Below the pieces are notes generated by a model. That model saw only the letters and a list, made by a program, of their open reading frames with translations, searched no databases and was not told the DNA's origin. From NCBI RefSeq assembly GCF_018882125.1, contig NZ_JACVOZ010000005.1, positions 62,001 through 126,000 of the forward strand: 64,000 bases of DNA, read 5' to 3'. Shown here one piece after another: positions 54,875 through 64,000 of the stretch. The translations under genes and the position numbers were made by a program. This DNA comes from Polynucleobacter sp. AP-Melu-500A-A1. GTDB taxonomy: Bacteria; Pseudomonadota; Gammaproteobacteria; Burkholderiales; Burkholderiaceae. How positions within the stretch are numbered: position 1 is the stretch's first letter; every line of letters starts with the position of its first letter.

Positions 54875-55846
54875 ATGAAAATATTATCTTCAAGTCTGAT
54901 TACGTGCTTACTATGCATCCTTAATGTAGGTATTGCTAATGCGCAAAGCACATACCCTAATCGAACTATCCAAACTATCATGCCGCTTCAAGCCGGTAGT
55001 GGTGTTGATATTCTGTTTCGCCCGATCGCACAAAAGATGAGTGAGACCTTAGGTCAAGCTGTCACGATTGAAAATATTCCTGGCGGCGCAGGTTTAATAG
55101 GAACTGCCAAGGTAGCGCAAAGTCCTGCAGAAGGCTACGCCTTAGGAGCATTTAACGACAGCATTCTGACCATGCTACCCAATCTGTATAAAAAGATTGA
55201 TTACGATCCAGTACAAAGTTTTGCGCCTATCTCAGAACTCGCCGCTATTACTTTTGTACTCGTTGCTAACCCCGCTTTTCCAGGAAATACTGCAGCTGAC
55301 TTGGTTCGCATCGCTAAAGAAAAACCGGGCAAGATTGACTATGCCTCTGGAGGTAACGGCTCACCACAACATATTGGTATGGAAATCTTTCGTCAATATA
55401 CCGGTGCGCCCATTGTTCATATTCCCTATCGTGGCGCTGCTGCAGCAGTCACCGATGTGATGGCAGGACAAGTACCTGTCATGATTAGTGCACTCTCAGT
55501 AGTGCTTCCTCACATTCGCGCAGGCAAACTCAAGGTATTGGGAGTTGCTAGTAAAACCCGCTCGCCATTGCTACCCAATACCCCAACGATTGATGAAAGC
55601 GTTAAAGGCTATGAGTTTTCTACTTGGGGTGCACTACTTGCACCCAAGGGAACGCCACCAGCAGTCATTGACAAACTCAATGAGTCTTTAGCCATTGCGC
55701 TGAAAGATCCGAAGCTGCGTGAGCAACTGATTGCCCAAGGTTTTGAATTTGTTCCTCTGGGCTCAGATCATTTAAAAAATATGATTGCCCAAGGCTTAGT
55801 AAAAATGAAAAAAGTTATCAAGGATGGTGGTATTCAGCCTGATTGA
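54875..55846 (+). CDS. Bug family tripartite tricarboxylate transporter substrate-binding protein (copy 2)
   Basis: Second Bug/TctC-type protein, 323 residues, 7 bp after the first. Signal peptide (ITCLLCILNVGIANA) then YPNRTIQTIMPLQAGSGVDI, IENIPGGAGLIGTAKVA, IDYASGGNGSPQHIGMEIF. Clearly a paralogue of its neighbour but quite diverged (for example VVPFATGG versus IMPLQAGS in the ligand region), so the two probably bind different ligands rather than being a recent duplication. Confidence 0.9.
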   Translation: MKILSSSLITCLLCILNVGIANAQSTYPNRTIQTIMPLQAGSGVDILFRPIAQKMSETLGQAVTIENIPGGAGLIGTAKVAQSPAEGYALGAFNDSILTMLPNLYKKIDYDPVQSFAPISELAAITFVLVANPAFPGNTAADLVRIAKEKPGKIDYASGGNGSPQHIGMEIFRQYTGAPIVHIPYRGAAAAVTDVMAGQVPVMISALSVVLPHIRAGKLKVLGVASKTRSPLLPNTPTIDESVKGYEFSTWGALLAPKGTPPAVIDKLNESLAIALKDPKLREQLIAQGFEFVPLGSDHLKNMIAQGLVKMKKVIKDGGIQPD

Positions 55847-55865
55847 GGCCAAAGGTTTCTCCCTC

Positions 55866-56591
55866 TTAGCGTCTTTGATAACTATTCAATAAATTATCCT
55901 GCAAGACATATGCAATGCCATTAGCAATGAGTGAGAGCTCTTGGTCTAATACCCGCGTCTTATAAGTCCAACCCGTAGGCAATTTTAATTGTTTAGCGAG
56001 ATCTGGTAAATCGCTCATCGCTAAATTGGGATTAATAATTTGGGAGTAAGACTGCATCACATAAACCTCACCAGTAGGCGAAGTGAGCTCATAAATTGAC
56101 GTACCCGACTTATAGATAAAGTTAGTAGTTCGAATAACTTCATTAGGGGAGTATTGCTTGCTACCGAGTAATTGCTTAAGTAAACCCACTTTAAGCGTAG
56201 CGCGTAAATTCATGTCAATGCCCCCAAAGGATTCCTTAACTGAATTAACAGTGCTGCCTGCTGCTTGAATCTCATCCATAGTCCAGTAACGCGGGCCGTT
56301 CAGAAGCACAAATGAGGCTCCATAGGCCTTTTCAACGGATTCTTTTGTCAGCGTCTTCCATTGAGCTTCTGGACAAAGATTGAGCCCCTGAGTATTAAAG
56401 ACCTTAACTTCTAATGTTAAAAAATCGCGCTTCCCATAGATCACCTCGCAATAGCGTAGGTTACGCAAGTTGGAAACACTCTTTTCATATTCTGGATTGA
56501 CATTGGTTGTTTGTCCAAATGCGTGGCCAATCGATAAGATAAAGCCAAGGGTAATCAAAAGGAATTGATTCATGCGCATGAGGATGTCCAT
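55866..56591 (-). CDS. Predicted secreted protein of unknown function
   Basis: 241 residues with a signal peptide: MNQFLLITLGFILSIGHAFG, cleaved probably before QTT. Mature part has two Cys (RYCEVIYGKR and LNLCPEAQW), a GPRYWTMDEIQAAG segment and PTGWTYKTRVLDQEL. I recognise no family. Starts at M1 (56591), M5 or M7 are all possible. Lies downstream of groEL but separated from it by a terminator, so it needs its own promoter. Confidence 0.7.
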   Translation of the reverse strand: MDILMRMNQFLLITLGFILSIGHAFGQTTNVNPEYEKSVSNLRNLRYCEVIYGKRDFLTLEVKVFNTQGLNLCPEAQWKTLTKESVEKAYGASFVLLNGPRYWTMDEIQAAGSTVNSVKESFGGIDMNLRATLKVGLLKQLLGSKQYSPNEVIRTTNFIYKSGTSIYELTSPTGEVYVMQSYSQIINPNLAMSDLPDLAKQLKLPTGWTYKTRVLDQELSLIANGIAYVLQDNLLNSYQRR

Positions 56592-56634
56592 CCAAAAGGG
56601 TTGATATGGTAATTACCTACTTACTGTAACAAAT

Positions 56635-56667
56635 AAAAAACGCCTGGTCTTGTGAACCAGGCGTTTT
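56635..56667 (-). terminator. Rho-independent terminator of groESL
   Basis: CGCCTGGT / ACCAGGCG (56641-56648 and 56656-56663) with a 7-base loop, followed on the minus strand by six T. The plus strand also has four T after the stem, so it may work both ways. It lies about 40 bp after the groEL stop. Confidence 0.93.
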
Positions 56668-56705
56668 CATTTTCCACAGCATACTCGCTGCGGAAGGTCG
56701 GGCTA

Positions 56706-58373
<1,668 letters not shown>

Positions 58374-58386
58374 TTAAATACTGAAA

Positions 58387-58677
58387 TTACTTCTGTACAA
58401 CAGCCATGATGTCTTCTTCGCGCATCACGAGAAGCTCGTCGCCTTCGACTTTGACTGTTTGACCTGCATATTTGCCAAATAACACGCGATCGCCCACTTT
58501 GACGTCTGGTGGATTTAACTTGCCGCTGTCATCACGTTTGCCTGGGCCTACAGCTAATACTTCACCTTGGTCAGGCTTTTCAGCAGCAGCATCCGGAATG
58601 ATGATTCCAGAGGCAGTTTTTGATTCTTGATCTAAACGTTTGATGATTACGCGATCATGTAAAGGACGCAGATTCAT
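58387..58677 (-). CDS. groS: Co-chaperonin GroES (Hsp10)
   Basis: Lid of the GroEL chamber. [20 protein letters not shown] start, mobile loop [18 protein letters not shown], and [33 protein letters not shown]. 96 residues. First gene of groESL. AGGAGAA before the ATG is a clear Shine-Dalgarno. Confidence 0.98.
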   Translation of the reverse strand: MNLRPLHDRVIIKRLDQESKTASGIIIPDAAAEKPDQGEVLAVGPGKRDDSGKLNPPDVKVGDRVLFGKYAGQTVKVEGDELLVMREEDIMAVVQK

Positions 58678-58784
58678 TCCTTCTCCTATGTTAGTAAGTG
58701 TTAACTAATTAAAAAACCAATATAAATCAATGCCTTATAATCTCTTCACACGGAAGCTAAGGGTAAAATACCAAAAACATCCTT

Positions 58785-58811
58785 TTAGCACTCGCGTGTC
58801 GGGAGTGCTGA
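58785..58811 (-). promoter_or_regulatory. CIRCE operator (HrcA binding site)
   Basis: TTAGCACTC - N9 - GAGTGCTGA, matching the CIRCE consensus TTAGCACTC-N9-GAGTGCTAA with one mismatch. It abuts the -10 box of the groESL promoter, so bound HrcA would cover the transcription start. The hrcA gene is at 10045-11055. Confidence 0.95.
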
Positions 58812-58840
58812 TTATATAGGTCTATTCCCAGCAATTTCAA
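58811..58840 (-). promoter_or_regulatory. Sigma-70-type promoter of groESL
   Basis: On the minus strand, TTGAAA (58835-58840), an 18-bp spacer, and a perfect TATAAT (58811-58816). Although CTTGAA resembles a sigma-32 -35, no CCCCAT-type -10 follows, so vegetative sigma factor plus HrcA repression is the more likely control. Confidence 0.8.
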
Positions 58841-58942
58841 GAGCAGATCACCATAAATTCTTTAAGGATTTAGACCCTTTCTATACTGAGCACAGGCTGG
58901 TAGGTCAATTCCTACAGATAAATCAGCCTTAAGCCCTTACCG

Positions 58943-58984
58943 CTCCAATCCGTCCTGCCTAGACTGGACAGTCACCGATTGGAG
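58943..58984 (+). promoter_or_regulatory. Inverted repeat covering the ribosome binding site of the EAL gene
   Basis: CTCCAATC (58943-58950) and GATTGGAG (58977-58984) are perfectly complementary and 26 bp apart; the last four bases GGAG are the Shine-Dalgarno, 7 bp before the ATG at 58992. Inner segments can also pair (GUCC/GGAC). In RNA this could hide the RBS; as DNA it could be an operator. Both are inference. Confidence 0.55.
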
Positions 58985-58991
58985 AATGCTG

Positions 58992-59825
58992 ATGAGCCCG
59001 AAATCCCGGCTGTACACGCTTGTAAAGGCATGGAAGAACAAACCCTTCCAAGAAGTACGAGACGCCTGTGGCGACCCCTGGCTTGGCTTGAGTAGCCAAG
59101 CTCTCGAAGAACATCAATCCTGGTCTAAAAGACAGGCAATTGGCCATGAACCCATTTTTAACTGCAAAGGCACAAAACTGACTGGAACTTTATTTAGACC
59201 ACTCTTGACCAGTAATGACATGCAATTGTTGCGTTTATTCATGGAGGGCTTAGATAGCATTTCTTATTGGTATCGCAGTGGTCGCTTTATCCCCGGCATT
59301 TTGCCAATCCCTGCCCATGCTCTTGCTTCAAGTAAATATATAGATGCTTTGTCAGATCTCATTCTGAACTCCCGCTTACCGGTGGGTCTTGTCACCTTAG
59401 GAATTCAAACTCTGCCGGATTCTAAGTTAGAGGATTCTTGCAAAGAAGGTTTATTACGTATGCGCCGACTAGGCGTCTTAGTGCACTTACTGCAATTTTC
59501 TGGGGGCGTAGAGCAGTTGCATTGGGTACAAGAATTACAGATGGAAGGCGTGCATCTCGATATGGCGCTTGTTCGTCAACAAGAACTCCCAATGGAATTG
59601 CTATCTCAACTCCAGCGATCTAGAACTCAAATCTACGCTAGCAACTTAACACTAGTGAAGGATTTAGAAAATGCATCGTTGATGCAAGTCGATCACTGTT
59701 ATGGCGGACTCATGATGCCTCCATTGAGTAGACACCAAATGCTACAGATCAACGACAGTCGGATCGCCAAAGCTATTTTTTCGCTGCACCCTCATCCACA
59801 ACCAAACCAAAACGGAGACAAGTAA
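58992..59825 (+). CDS. Degenerate EAL-domain protein
   Basis: 277 residues, soluble, one domain that follows the EAL phosphodiesterase fold but lacks its catalytic residues. At the EAL position stands LTGTLFRP. The ELTES-like segment is VTLGIQTLP. DDFGTG is replaced by LLQFSGG (about 166-172). KID becomes VHLD, AEGVE becomes YASNL, and the QGY Gln is lost (CYGGLMMPPLS). So it probably does not cleave c-di-GMP and may act by binding protein or nucleotide. Start chosen at 58992 because GGAG is 7 bp away; the ATG at 58986 is too close. Stop overlaps the next ATG (TAATG). Confidence 0.8.
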   Translation: MSPKSRLYTLVKAWKNKPFQEVRDACGDPWLGLSSQALEEHQSWSKRQAIGHEPIFNCKGTKLTGTLFRPLLTSNDMQLLRLFMEGLDSISYWYRSGRFIPGILPIPAHALASSKYIDALSDLILNSRLPVGLVTLGIQTLPDSKLEDSCKEGLLRMRRLGVLVHLLQFSGGVEQLHWVQELQMEGVHLDMALVRQQELPMELLSQLQRSRTQIYASNLTLVKDLENASLMQVDHCYGGLMMPPLSRHQMLQINDSRIAKAIFSLHPHPQPNQNGDK

Positions 59826-60448
59826 TGAGAAAACGTGTGATGCTAGTAGACGACCATCCAGCAATGCTGATGGCACTTAAAAGTATGTTGCAAGACCAAT
59901 TGCTTTTTGAGATCGCGGGGCAGGCTCAGAACGGTGAGGAATGCCTGCGATCGATTAAAGAAGTGAATCCCAATATGATGATCTTGGATTTAGATATGCC
60001 TAAAACGGATGGCTTTGATGTCATTCGTAGAATTGGTTTGATGTACCCCGATATTCGGATCTTGGTGCTCTCTAGCTTAGATGAAGCTGTATATGGTGGT
60101 AGGGTCCGCTCTCTAGGCGCCCACGGCTTTGTGAATAAGACCGCTGGCGCTGATGTCATCTTAGCTGCATGCGTTGCTATCTCGCAAGGGTATAACTTTT
60201 TTACCCACGGCAAGAACGGTAATAGCTCATTAAGCGATAACGATAAGTTGGCGCTGATCTCAGATCGCGAATTACAGGTCATGAAATATCTTGGTAAAGG
60301 CAATACCAATCAACAAATTTCAGACATGCTACACATTAGCAATAAGACCGTAGCCACTTATAAGACTAGAGTCTTTGATAAGCTAGGTATTAACAATATT
60401 GCTGATCTCATCTTGTTCTGCCGCATGAACAACATCATCGAAAGTTAA
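59825..60448 (+). CDS. Two-component response regulator, NarL/BvgA type
   Basis: 207 residues. Receiver domain: acidic pair D9/D10, phospho-acceptor D55 in MMILDLDMPKTDGF, Ser 83/84 and K105. LuxR-type helix-turn-helix at about 140-203: LISDRELQVMKYLGKGNTNQQISDMLHIS with NKTVATYKTRVFDKLGI. This layout matches BvgA/EvgA. Coupled to the EAL gene (TAATG) and 5 bp before the kinase gene, so the three are almost certainly one operon. Targets unknown; autoregulation from the upstream inverted repeats is plausible. Confidence 0.92.
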   Translation: MRKRVMLVDDHPAMLMALKSMLQDQLLFEIAGQAQNGEECLRSIKEVNPNMMILDLDMPKTDGFDVIRRIGLMYPDIRILVLSSLDEAVYGGRVRSLGAHGFVNKTAGADVILAACVAISQGYNFFTHGKNGNSSLSDNDKLALISDRELQVMKYLGKGNTNQQISDMLHISNKTVATYKTRVFDKLGINNIADLILFCRMNNIIES

Positions 60449-60453
60449 ACCAC

Positions 60454-62889
60454 GTGAGACGTCGATCTACCCCAAAGATGATGAAGCTCAGTCTAGTCCT
60501 TTGCCTACTTGGCAATAGCTTTGCCAAGGCAGACTCTTTGAGCCCATCTGAACAAAGGTGGATTGATGCCCACCCCATAGTACGTTTTAGTATTCATGAA
60601 AAATATGCTCCATATCTTGATGAGACGGTCAAAGATAGGACAGGGGTATTCAGACTGCTACTGTCAAAGCTAGAAGAATTTACACAACAAGAATTTATCC
60701 CTACCTGGAGAAAAACAGATCAGGAAGGATTGCAGCAATTAGCTAAAGGCGAAGTGGATTTCATCATCGACCCTCAGATTAATGATGAGGTCCTGAAGTT
60801 CGGATCTCTGTCCGAAGCTGTATTTTGGGGGCATGATGCGATCCTGACAAAAGCGCCCCAAGCTAATACCCAAATTGAACCCGTAAACATCGCTTACTTT
60901 GACCGTGGCTTTGAAAACCCACCCAGCCTAAGTAATCCAAAAAGTCCTATTTCTAGTCACACAGAAAAGCTATTGGCTGATTTACTCAAGAACGATATCC
61001 AAGCACTAGTTCTCCCGATGAGACTAGCGCAAGAGTTCATTTCAAAGGGAGAGGGTAAATTACAGCTTGACGGACTCTATAGCCGAGAGCCCTTTTCTTA
61101 TCGCTGGTTAGTCTCTCATGACGATGCGCCATTGCATGGCGTACTACAGAACTTCCTAAGTACTTTAGATCCGATTGAATCAGGTCAACTATTTGCTTTA
61201 GACCCTAGCAGCCCAAGCTCAGAATCTACACCTAATCTCTGGAACGTAGCTTTTCCATGGAGTATGAGTTTGGCGCTATTTCTCGGTGGATCTTTATGGA
61301 TATGGCGCACTCGCAATCAACAAGCTGCCCTAGAACAAGAAACAAGCAAACTGATTGCATCCAAAGAGAGTGCAGAAAAAGCGAATGCGGCAAAATCCGC
61401 ATTCCTGGCCACAATGAGTCATGAGATTCGTACTCCCATGAATGCGATTCTTGGTGTTCAAGAATTATTACTCAGTAGCCAACAATTTCCTTCAAGTGAA
61501 AAACCTTTACTCAGAAGCGCTCACGCATCTGCAGAATCACTATTGGGCATTCTAAATCAAGTATTAGATCTTTCCAAAATTGAGGCTGGAAAACTCACTC
61601 TCAACTTGGAGCCCTATAACCTCAATACCTTGATTGATGAAATTGATTCTGCGTTCTCAACTGTAGCTATCAAACATCGACTCCAACTTCATACCTCCAA
61701 AGACCCTCGAATTGCAGAAGTCCTCATGATGGATGCATTAAGACTGCGTCAAATTTTTCAGAACCTCATTAGCAATGCTATCAAATTTACCGATCATGGA
61801 GAAATCTATTTTTCCATCACCGTTTTAGCCGATGATCATGCTGGTCAATTGATTGAATTTCGGGTCATTGATACCGGAATCGGCATGGGAGCCAAAGAAA
61901 TTGAATTAGCACTGCAGGCTTTTGAGCAAGTCCCCAATAAAGGCGATGGCAGCCTGAGTGAACAGCAACGCGGTACTGGCCTTGGCCTCACCATTACTAG
62001 CCACCTGGTGAACTCCATGAATAGCCAACTCTTCTTTGAGAGTGCGCCTGGATTTGGTAGCAATGTCCATTTTTCAGTAGCTCTTCCTCGCACCAGTATT
62101 GCTGCCAGCAGAAGCGCCTTTAGCGAAGAGGCCTCAATTACTAGAAAGCTTGTTTCTAAAAAACCGAAATTTCAATACCGTACCTTGCGTGCCTTAGTGG
62201 TGGAAGATCACCCAGCCAGTCGTCAAATTATTTCATTGCAATTACAAGCACTTGGTATTGAGGTTAGTGTCTGTGAGAATGCCCACCTTGCACTCGAATC
62301 TATTGCTAAACATCACTTTGATTTAATGCTGACCGATCAATCTATTCCTGGTATGCAAGGCTCTGAGTTAGCCAAACATCTTCGCGCTAGTGGCTATAGT
62401 GAACTCATCATTATTGGCGTAACAGCAGATATTTACGCACTGGATTCTCGTCATCAGTTCTTAGCTGCGGGTATGAATGGTGTCTTGATTAAACCGCTCA
62501 GCTTAATGACACTTGAAAATGAGCTTTCTCGCTACTTTAAGTCTGTAGAGGCTACCCCTTCAGAAGAATATTCCTTTGATGCTTTTGACAATCTCTTACA
62601 AAATGATCCTAAGCAGATATTGATCCTCCTCGAAGAAATTAGACGAGTTCATGATGAGACTCTTGAGGTTCTTAATACCCATACTCCTGATGAATCTGGC
62701 TTCAAAAGCCTGGTTCATAAAGTGAAAGGGGGTGCCCAACTCCTTCAGGCTAAAAACTTCACTGAATATTGCCTGCAATTAGAAAAAGATGGTCCACTAC
62801 CCGCAAGAATTACTGCCTTTCAGAAACTATTAGCAGAGCAAAATCAGATATTAGAGGCTTACCAAACGAGGTATCACAATTTGGCATAA
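60454..62889 (+). CDS. Hybrid sensor histidine kinase with periplasmic solute-binding domain (BvgS/EvgS-like)
   Basis: 811 residues from GTG (an ATG at 60478 is possible). Order: signal/anchor segment (10-26), one periplasmic binding-protein domain (about 30-250, opening WIDAHPIVRFSIHEKYAPY), membrane helix (about 264-285), short coiled linker, then HisKA with H323 (FLATMSHEIRTPMNAIL). The ATPase has N441, DTGIGMG and GTGLGLTI; the receiver has D628 and K680; the HPt has H755 (HKVKGG). All phosphorelay residues are intact. Unlike BvgS it has one sensing domain instead of two and no PAS between membrane and kinase. Ligand unknown. Confidence 0.92.
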   Translation: MRRRSTPKMMKLSLVLCLLGNSFAKADSLSPSEQRWIDAHPIVRFSIHEKYAPYLDETVKDRTGVFRLLLSKLEEFTQQEFIPTWRKTDQEGLQQLAKGEVDFIIDPQINDEVLKFGSLSEAVFWGHDAILTKAPQANTQIEPVNIAYFDRGFENPPSLSNPKSPISSHTEKLLADLLKNDIQALVLPMRLAQEFISKGEGKLQLDGLYSREPFSYRWLVSHDDAPLHGVLQNFLSTLDPIESGQLFALDPSSPSSESTPNLWNVAFPWSMSLALFLGGSLWIWRTRNQQAALEQETSKLIASKESAEKANAAKSAFLATMSHEIRTPMNAILGVQELLLSSQQFPSSEKPLLRSAHASAESLLGILNQVLDLSKIEAGKLTLNLEPYNLNTLIDEIDSAFSTVAIKHRLQLHTSKDPRIAEVLMMDALRLRQIFQNLISNAIKFTDHGEIYFSITVLADDHAGQLIEFRVIDTGIGMGAKEIELALQAFEQVPNKGDGSLSEQQRGTGLGLTITSHLVNSMNSQLFFESAPGFGSNVHFSVALPRTSIAASRSAFSEEASITRKLVSKKPKFQYRTLRALVVEDHPASRQIISLQLQALGIEVSVCENAHLALESIAKHHFDLMLTDQSIPGMQGSELAKHLRASGYSELIIIGVTADIYALDSRHQFLAAGMNGVLIKPLSLMTLENELSRYFKSVEATPSEEYSFDAFDNLLQNDPKQILILLEEIRRVHDETLEVLNTHTPDESGFKSLVHKVKGGAQLLQAKNFTEYCLQLEKDGPLPARITAFQKLLAEQNQILEAYQTRYHNLA

Positions 62890-62927
62890 GGCCCAATGCT
62901 TTCCCTGTAAGGTTTATCCTATTGGGA

Positions 62928-64000
62928 ATGCAAGAGCACTATTGGCGCCCACCTACATTATTCATGGCCATTCTTTGGACTGGTCTTGGACTGGGACTTT
63001 GTGCAAATATATCTCCTGCAGCTACCATTCCTCAGGCTGTTGCCACAAGCTTAGAGCGCAACCAAATTCCCAAAGATGCTGTCAGCATTTCTGTTGTTGA
63101 GATAGAAACCCCTCGTGACGGCAAAGCGGTTGCTAAAAATATTCTGGATTGGCGCTCAAACGATCCCATGAATCCAGCCTCCACCATGAAGCTCATTACG
63201 ACCCTCAGCGGCTTAGATATCTTAGGGCCTCAATATCGTTGGCGTACCAATATCTACACTGATGGAGTGATTCGTCAGGGAGTACTTAAAGGCAATCTCT
63301 ATTTACAAGGGACGGGCGATCCTAAGTTAGTGCCAGAAGAATTGGCTAAGCTCATGAAAGCCTTACAAGGACTGGGTATTCAGAAGATTGATGGTAATTT
63401 ATTTTTTGATCGTAGCGCATATGCGCCTAGTGTCATGGAACACAACACGATCGATGGTGAATCTCTCCGCGCTTATAACGTTCCGCCAGATCCATTGCTC
63501 TATGCCTTTAGAACACTCTCGTTTCAGCTGGGTAAATCTCGTACGGCAGATTTCATAGACATTAGCTATTCCCCAGCGATGTCACAACTGCAAATCGATA
63601 ATCAAATGCAGTTAGTCAATAGGCCCTGCGATAACTGGAAAAGTAATATTCGCTTTAACTTAGATCCAGAGGGGGGTGGCGCTAATACAGGGAATGCCTC
63701 TAAGACAGATCAATTTCTCATTGCCCAATTTTCAGGAGCATTTCCAAGCGCTTGTAAAGGCGTCTATTACAACGTCGTTGCCTTAGATGCCAATACCTTT
63801 TTGACTCAGGGTTTTGCTGCTGCATGGGAGCAAGCAGGAGGCACGTGGGCTCAAGCGCCCATCGGCAAGAGTGCTAGCGTTCCCTGGAGCGCTAGAAACT
63901 TACTGCAGTTTGAAGGTATTAATCTATCTGATGATGTGCAAGACATTAATAAATATTCCAACAATGTCATGGCCCGACAACTGTTACTCACCTTGGCCCT
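62928..64000 (+). CDS. dacB: D-alanyl-D-alanine carboxypeptidase/endopeptidase (PBP4, S13 family), 5' part
   Basis: Penicillin-binding protein of class C, trimming peptidoglycan in the periplasm. ATG at 62928 with GGGA upstream; signal peptide MAILWTGLGLGLCANISPAA region. Catalytic SxxK is STMK in NPASTMKLITTLSGLDIL; the second motif SNN appears in KYSNNVMARQLL near the window end. LYLQGTGDPKLVPEEL and FDRSAYAP are typical of DacB. The frame is still open at 64000, so the C-terminal part with the KTG motif is missing. Starts 38 bp after the kinase gene. Confidence 0.92.
   Translation, partial: MQEHYWRPPTLFMAILWTGLGLGLCANISPAATIPQAVATSLERNQIPKDAVSISVVEIETPRDGKAVAKNILDWRSNDPMNPASTMKLITTLSGLDILGPQYRWRTNIYTDGVIRQGVLKGNLYLQGTGDPKLVPEELAKLMKALQGLGIQKIDGNLFFDRSAYAPSVMEHNTIDGESLRAYNVPPDPLLYAFRTLSFQLGKSRTADFIDISYSPAMSQLQIDNQMQLVNRPCDNWKSNIRFNLDPEGGGANTGNASKTDQFLIAQFSGAFPSACKGVYYNVVALDANTFLTQGFAAAWEQAGGTWAQAPIGKSASVPWSARNLLQFEGINLSDDVQDINKYSNNVMARQLLLTLA

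Larger units (their letters stand above)
58678..58991. other. Divergent control region between groES and the EAL gene
   Basis: The longest gene-free stretch of the window (about 314 bp). From left to right it holds the groES leader, the CIRCE operator, the groESL promoter, a possible -10 (TATACT, 58882-58887) reading towards the EAL gene, a small inverted repeat GTAGG-TCAATT-CCTAC (58900-58915) and the inverted repeat that includes the EAL gene's ribosome binding site. Confidence 0.75.

Noticed and set aside
58811..58840. RpoH promoter for groESL based on CTTGAA
   Set aside because: No CCCCAT-like -10 follows at 13-15 bp, while a perfect TATAAT is present at 18 bp.

Overview
The window looks like a chromosome segment of a betaproteobacterium of the Burkholderiales, most likely Polynucleobacter or a close free-living freshwater relative. 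This is inferred from protein style, moderate G+C, tight gene packing, the hrcA-hemH-grpE-dnaK-dnaJ block, the three-gene pntAA/pntAB/pntB layout, and a BvgAS-like two-component pair. No database was searched. Most of the window is housekeeping DNA with gaps of a few bases. I saw no tRNA, rRNA, insertion sequence, prophage or CRISPR array.

Layout. 1-4944 (+): end of an AI-2E-type permease, hda, a HAD-IB phosphatase, pcnB, folK, panB. 4951-11055 (-): heat-shock cluster hrcA, hemH, grpE, dnaK, dnaJ. 11093-13689 (+): nadK, recN. 13695-16517 (-): glnE. 16589-24218 (+): yhdP-like envelope gene, nitrilase, tldD, DAHP synthase. 24261-24830 (-): cobalamin adenosyltransferase. 24858-30373 (+): glycolate oxidase glcDEF, then a PLP homeostasis protein and proC. 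30381-33324 (-): ubiA, recG. 33355-38877 (+): queA, tgt, yajC, secD, secF. 38874-41611 (-): waaA, purB. 41700-42314 (+): GST. 42319-43431 (-): mnmA. 43635-46540 (+): proton-translocating transhydrogenase.

From about 46.6 to 56.6 kb the content is more accessory: a TPR protein fused to a methyltransferase with near-identical 102-bp repeats, a DUF805 protein, a secreted alpha/beta hydrolase, a membrane acyltransferase, a polytopic membrane protein, an anchored SGNH-like protein, two tandem Bug/TctC binding proteins and a secreted protein of unknown function. Then come groEL-groES (-), a sensory operon (+) made of a degenerate EAL protein, a NarL/BvgA-type regulator and a BvgS-like hybrid kinase, and the start of a PBP4-type dacB cut by the right edge.

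How the parts fit. The chaperone genes show two kinds of control. grpE and dnaK each have a sigma-32-type promoter (CTTGAA, 14 bp, CCCCAyAT/CCCCATTT). groESL has a sigma-70-type promoter with a CIRCE operator directly after the -10, and the CIRCE repressor gene hrcA is in the same window. The most interesting candidate system is 58900-62889. An EAL-domain protein without its catalytic residues is translationally coupled to a response regulator and followed by a phosphorelay kinase, and its ribosome binding site lies in an inverted repeat. The components recall Bordetella BvgR/BvgA/BvgS, but in one operon, with one periplasmic sensing domain and no PAS domain.
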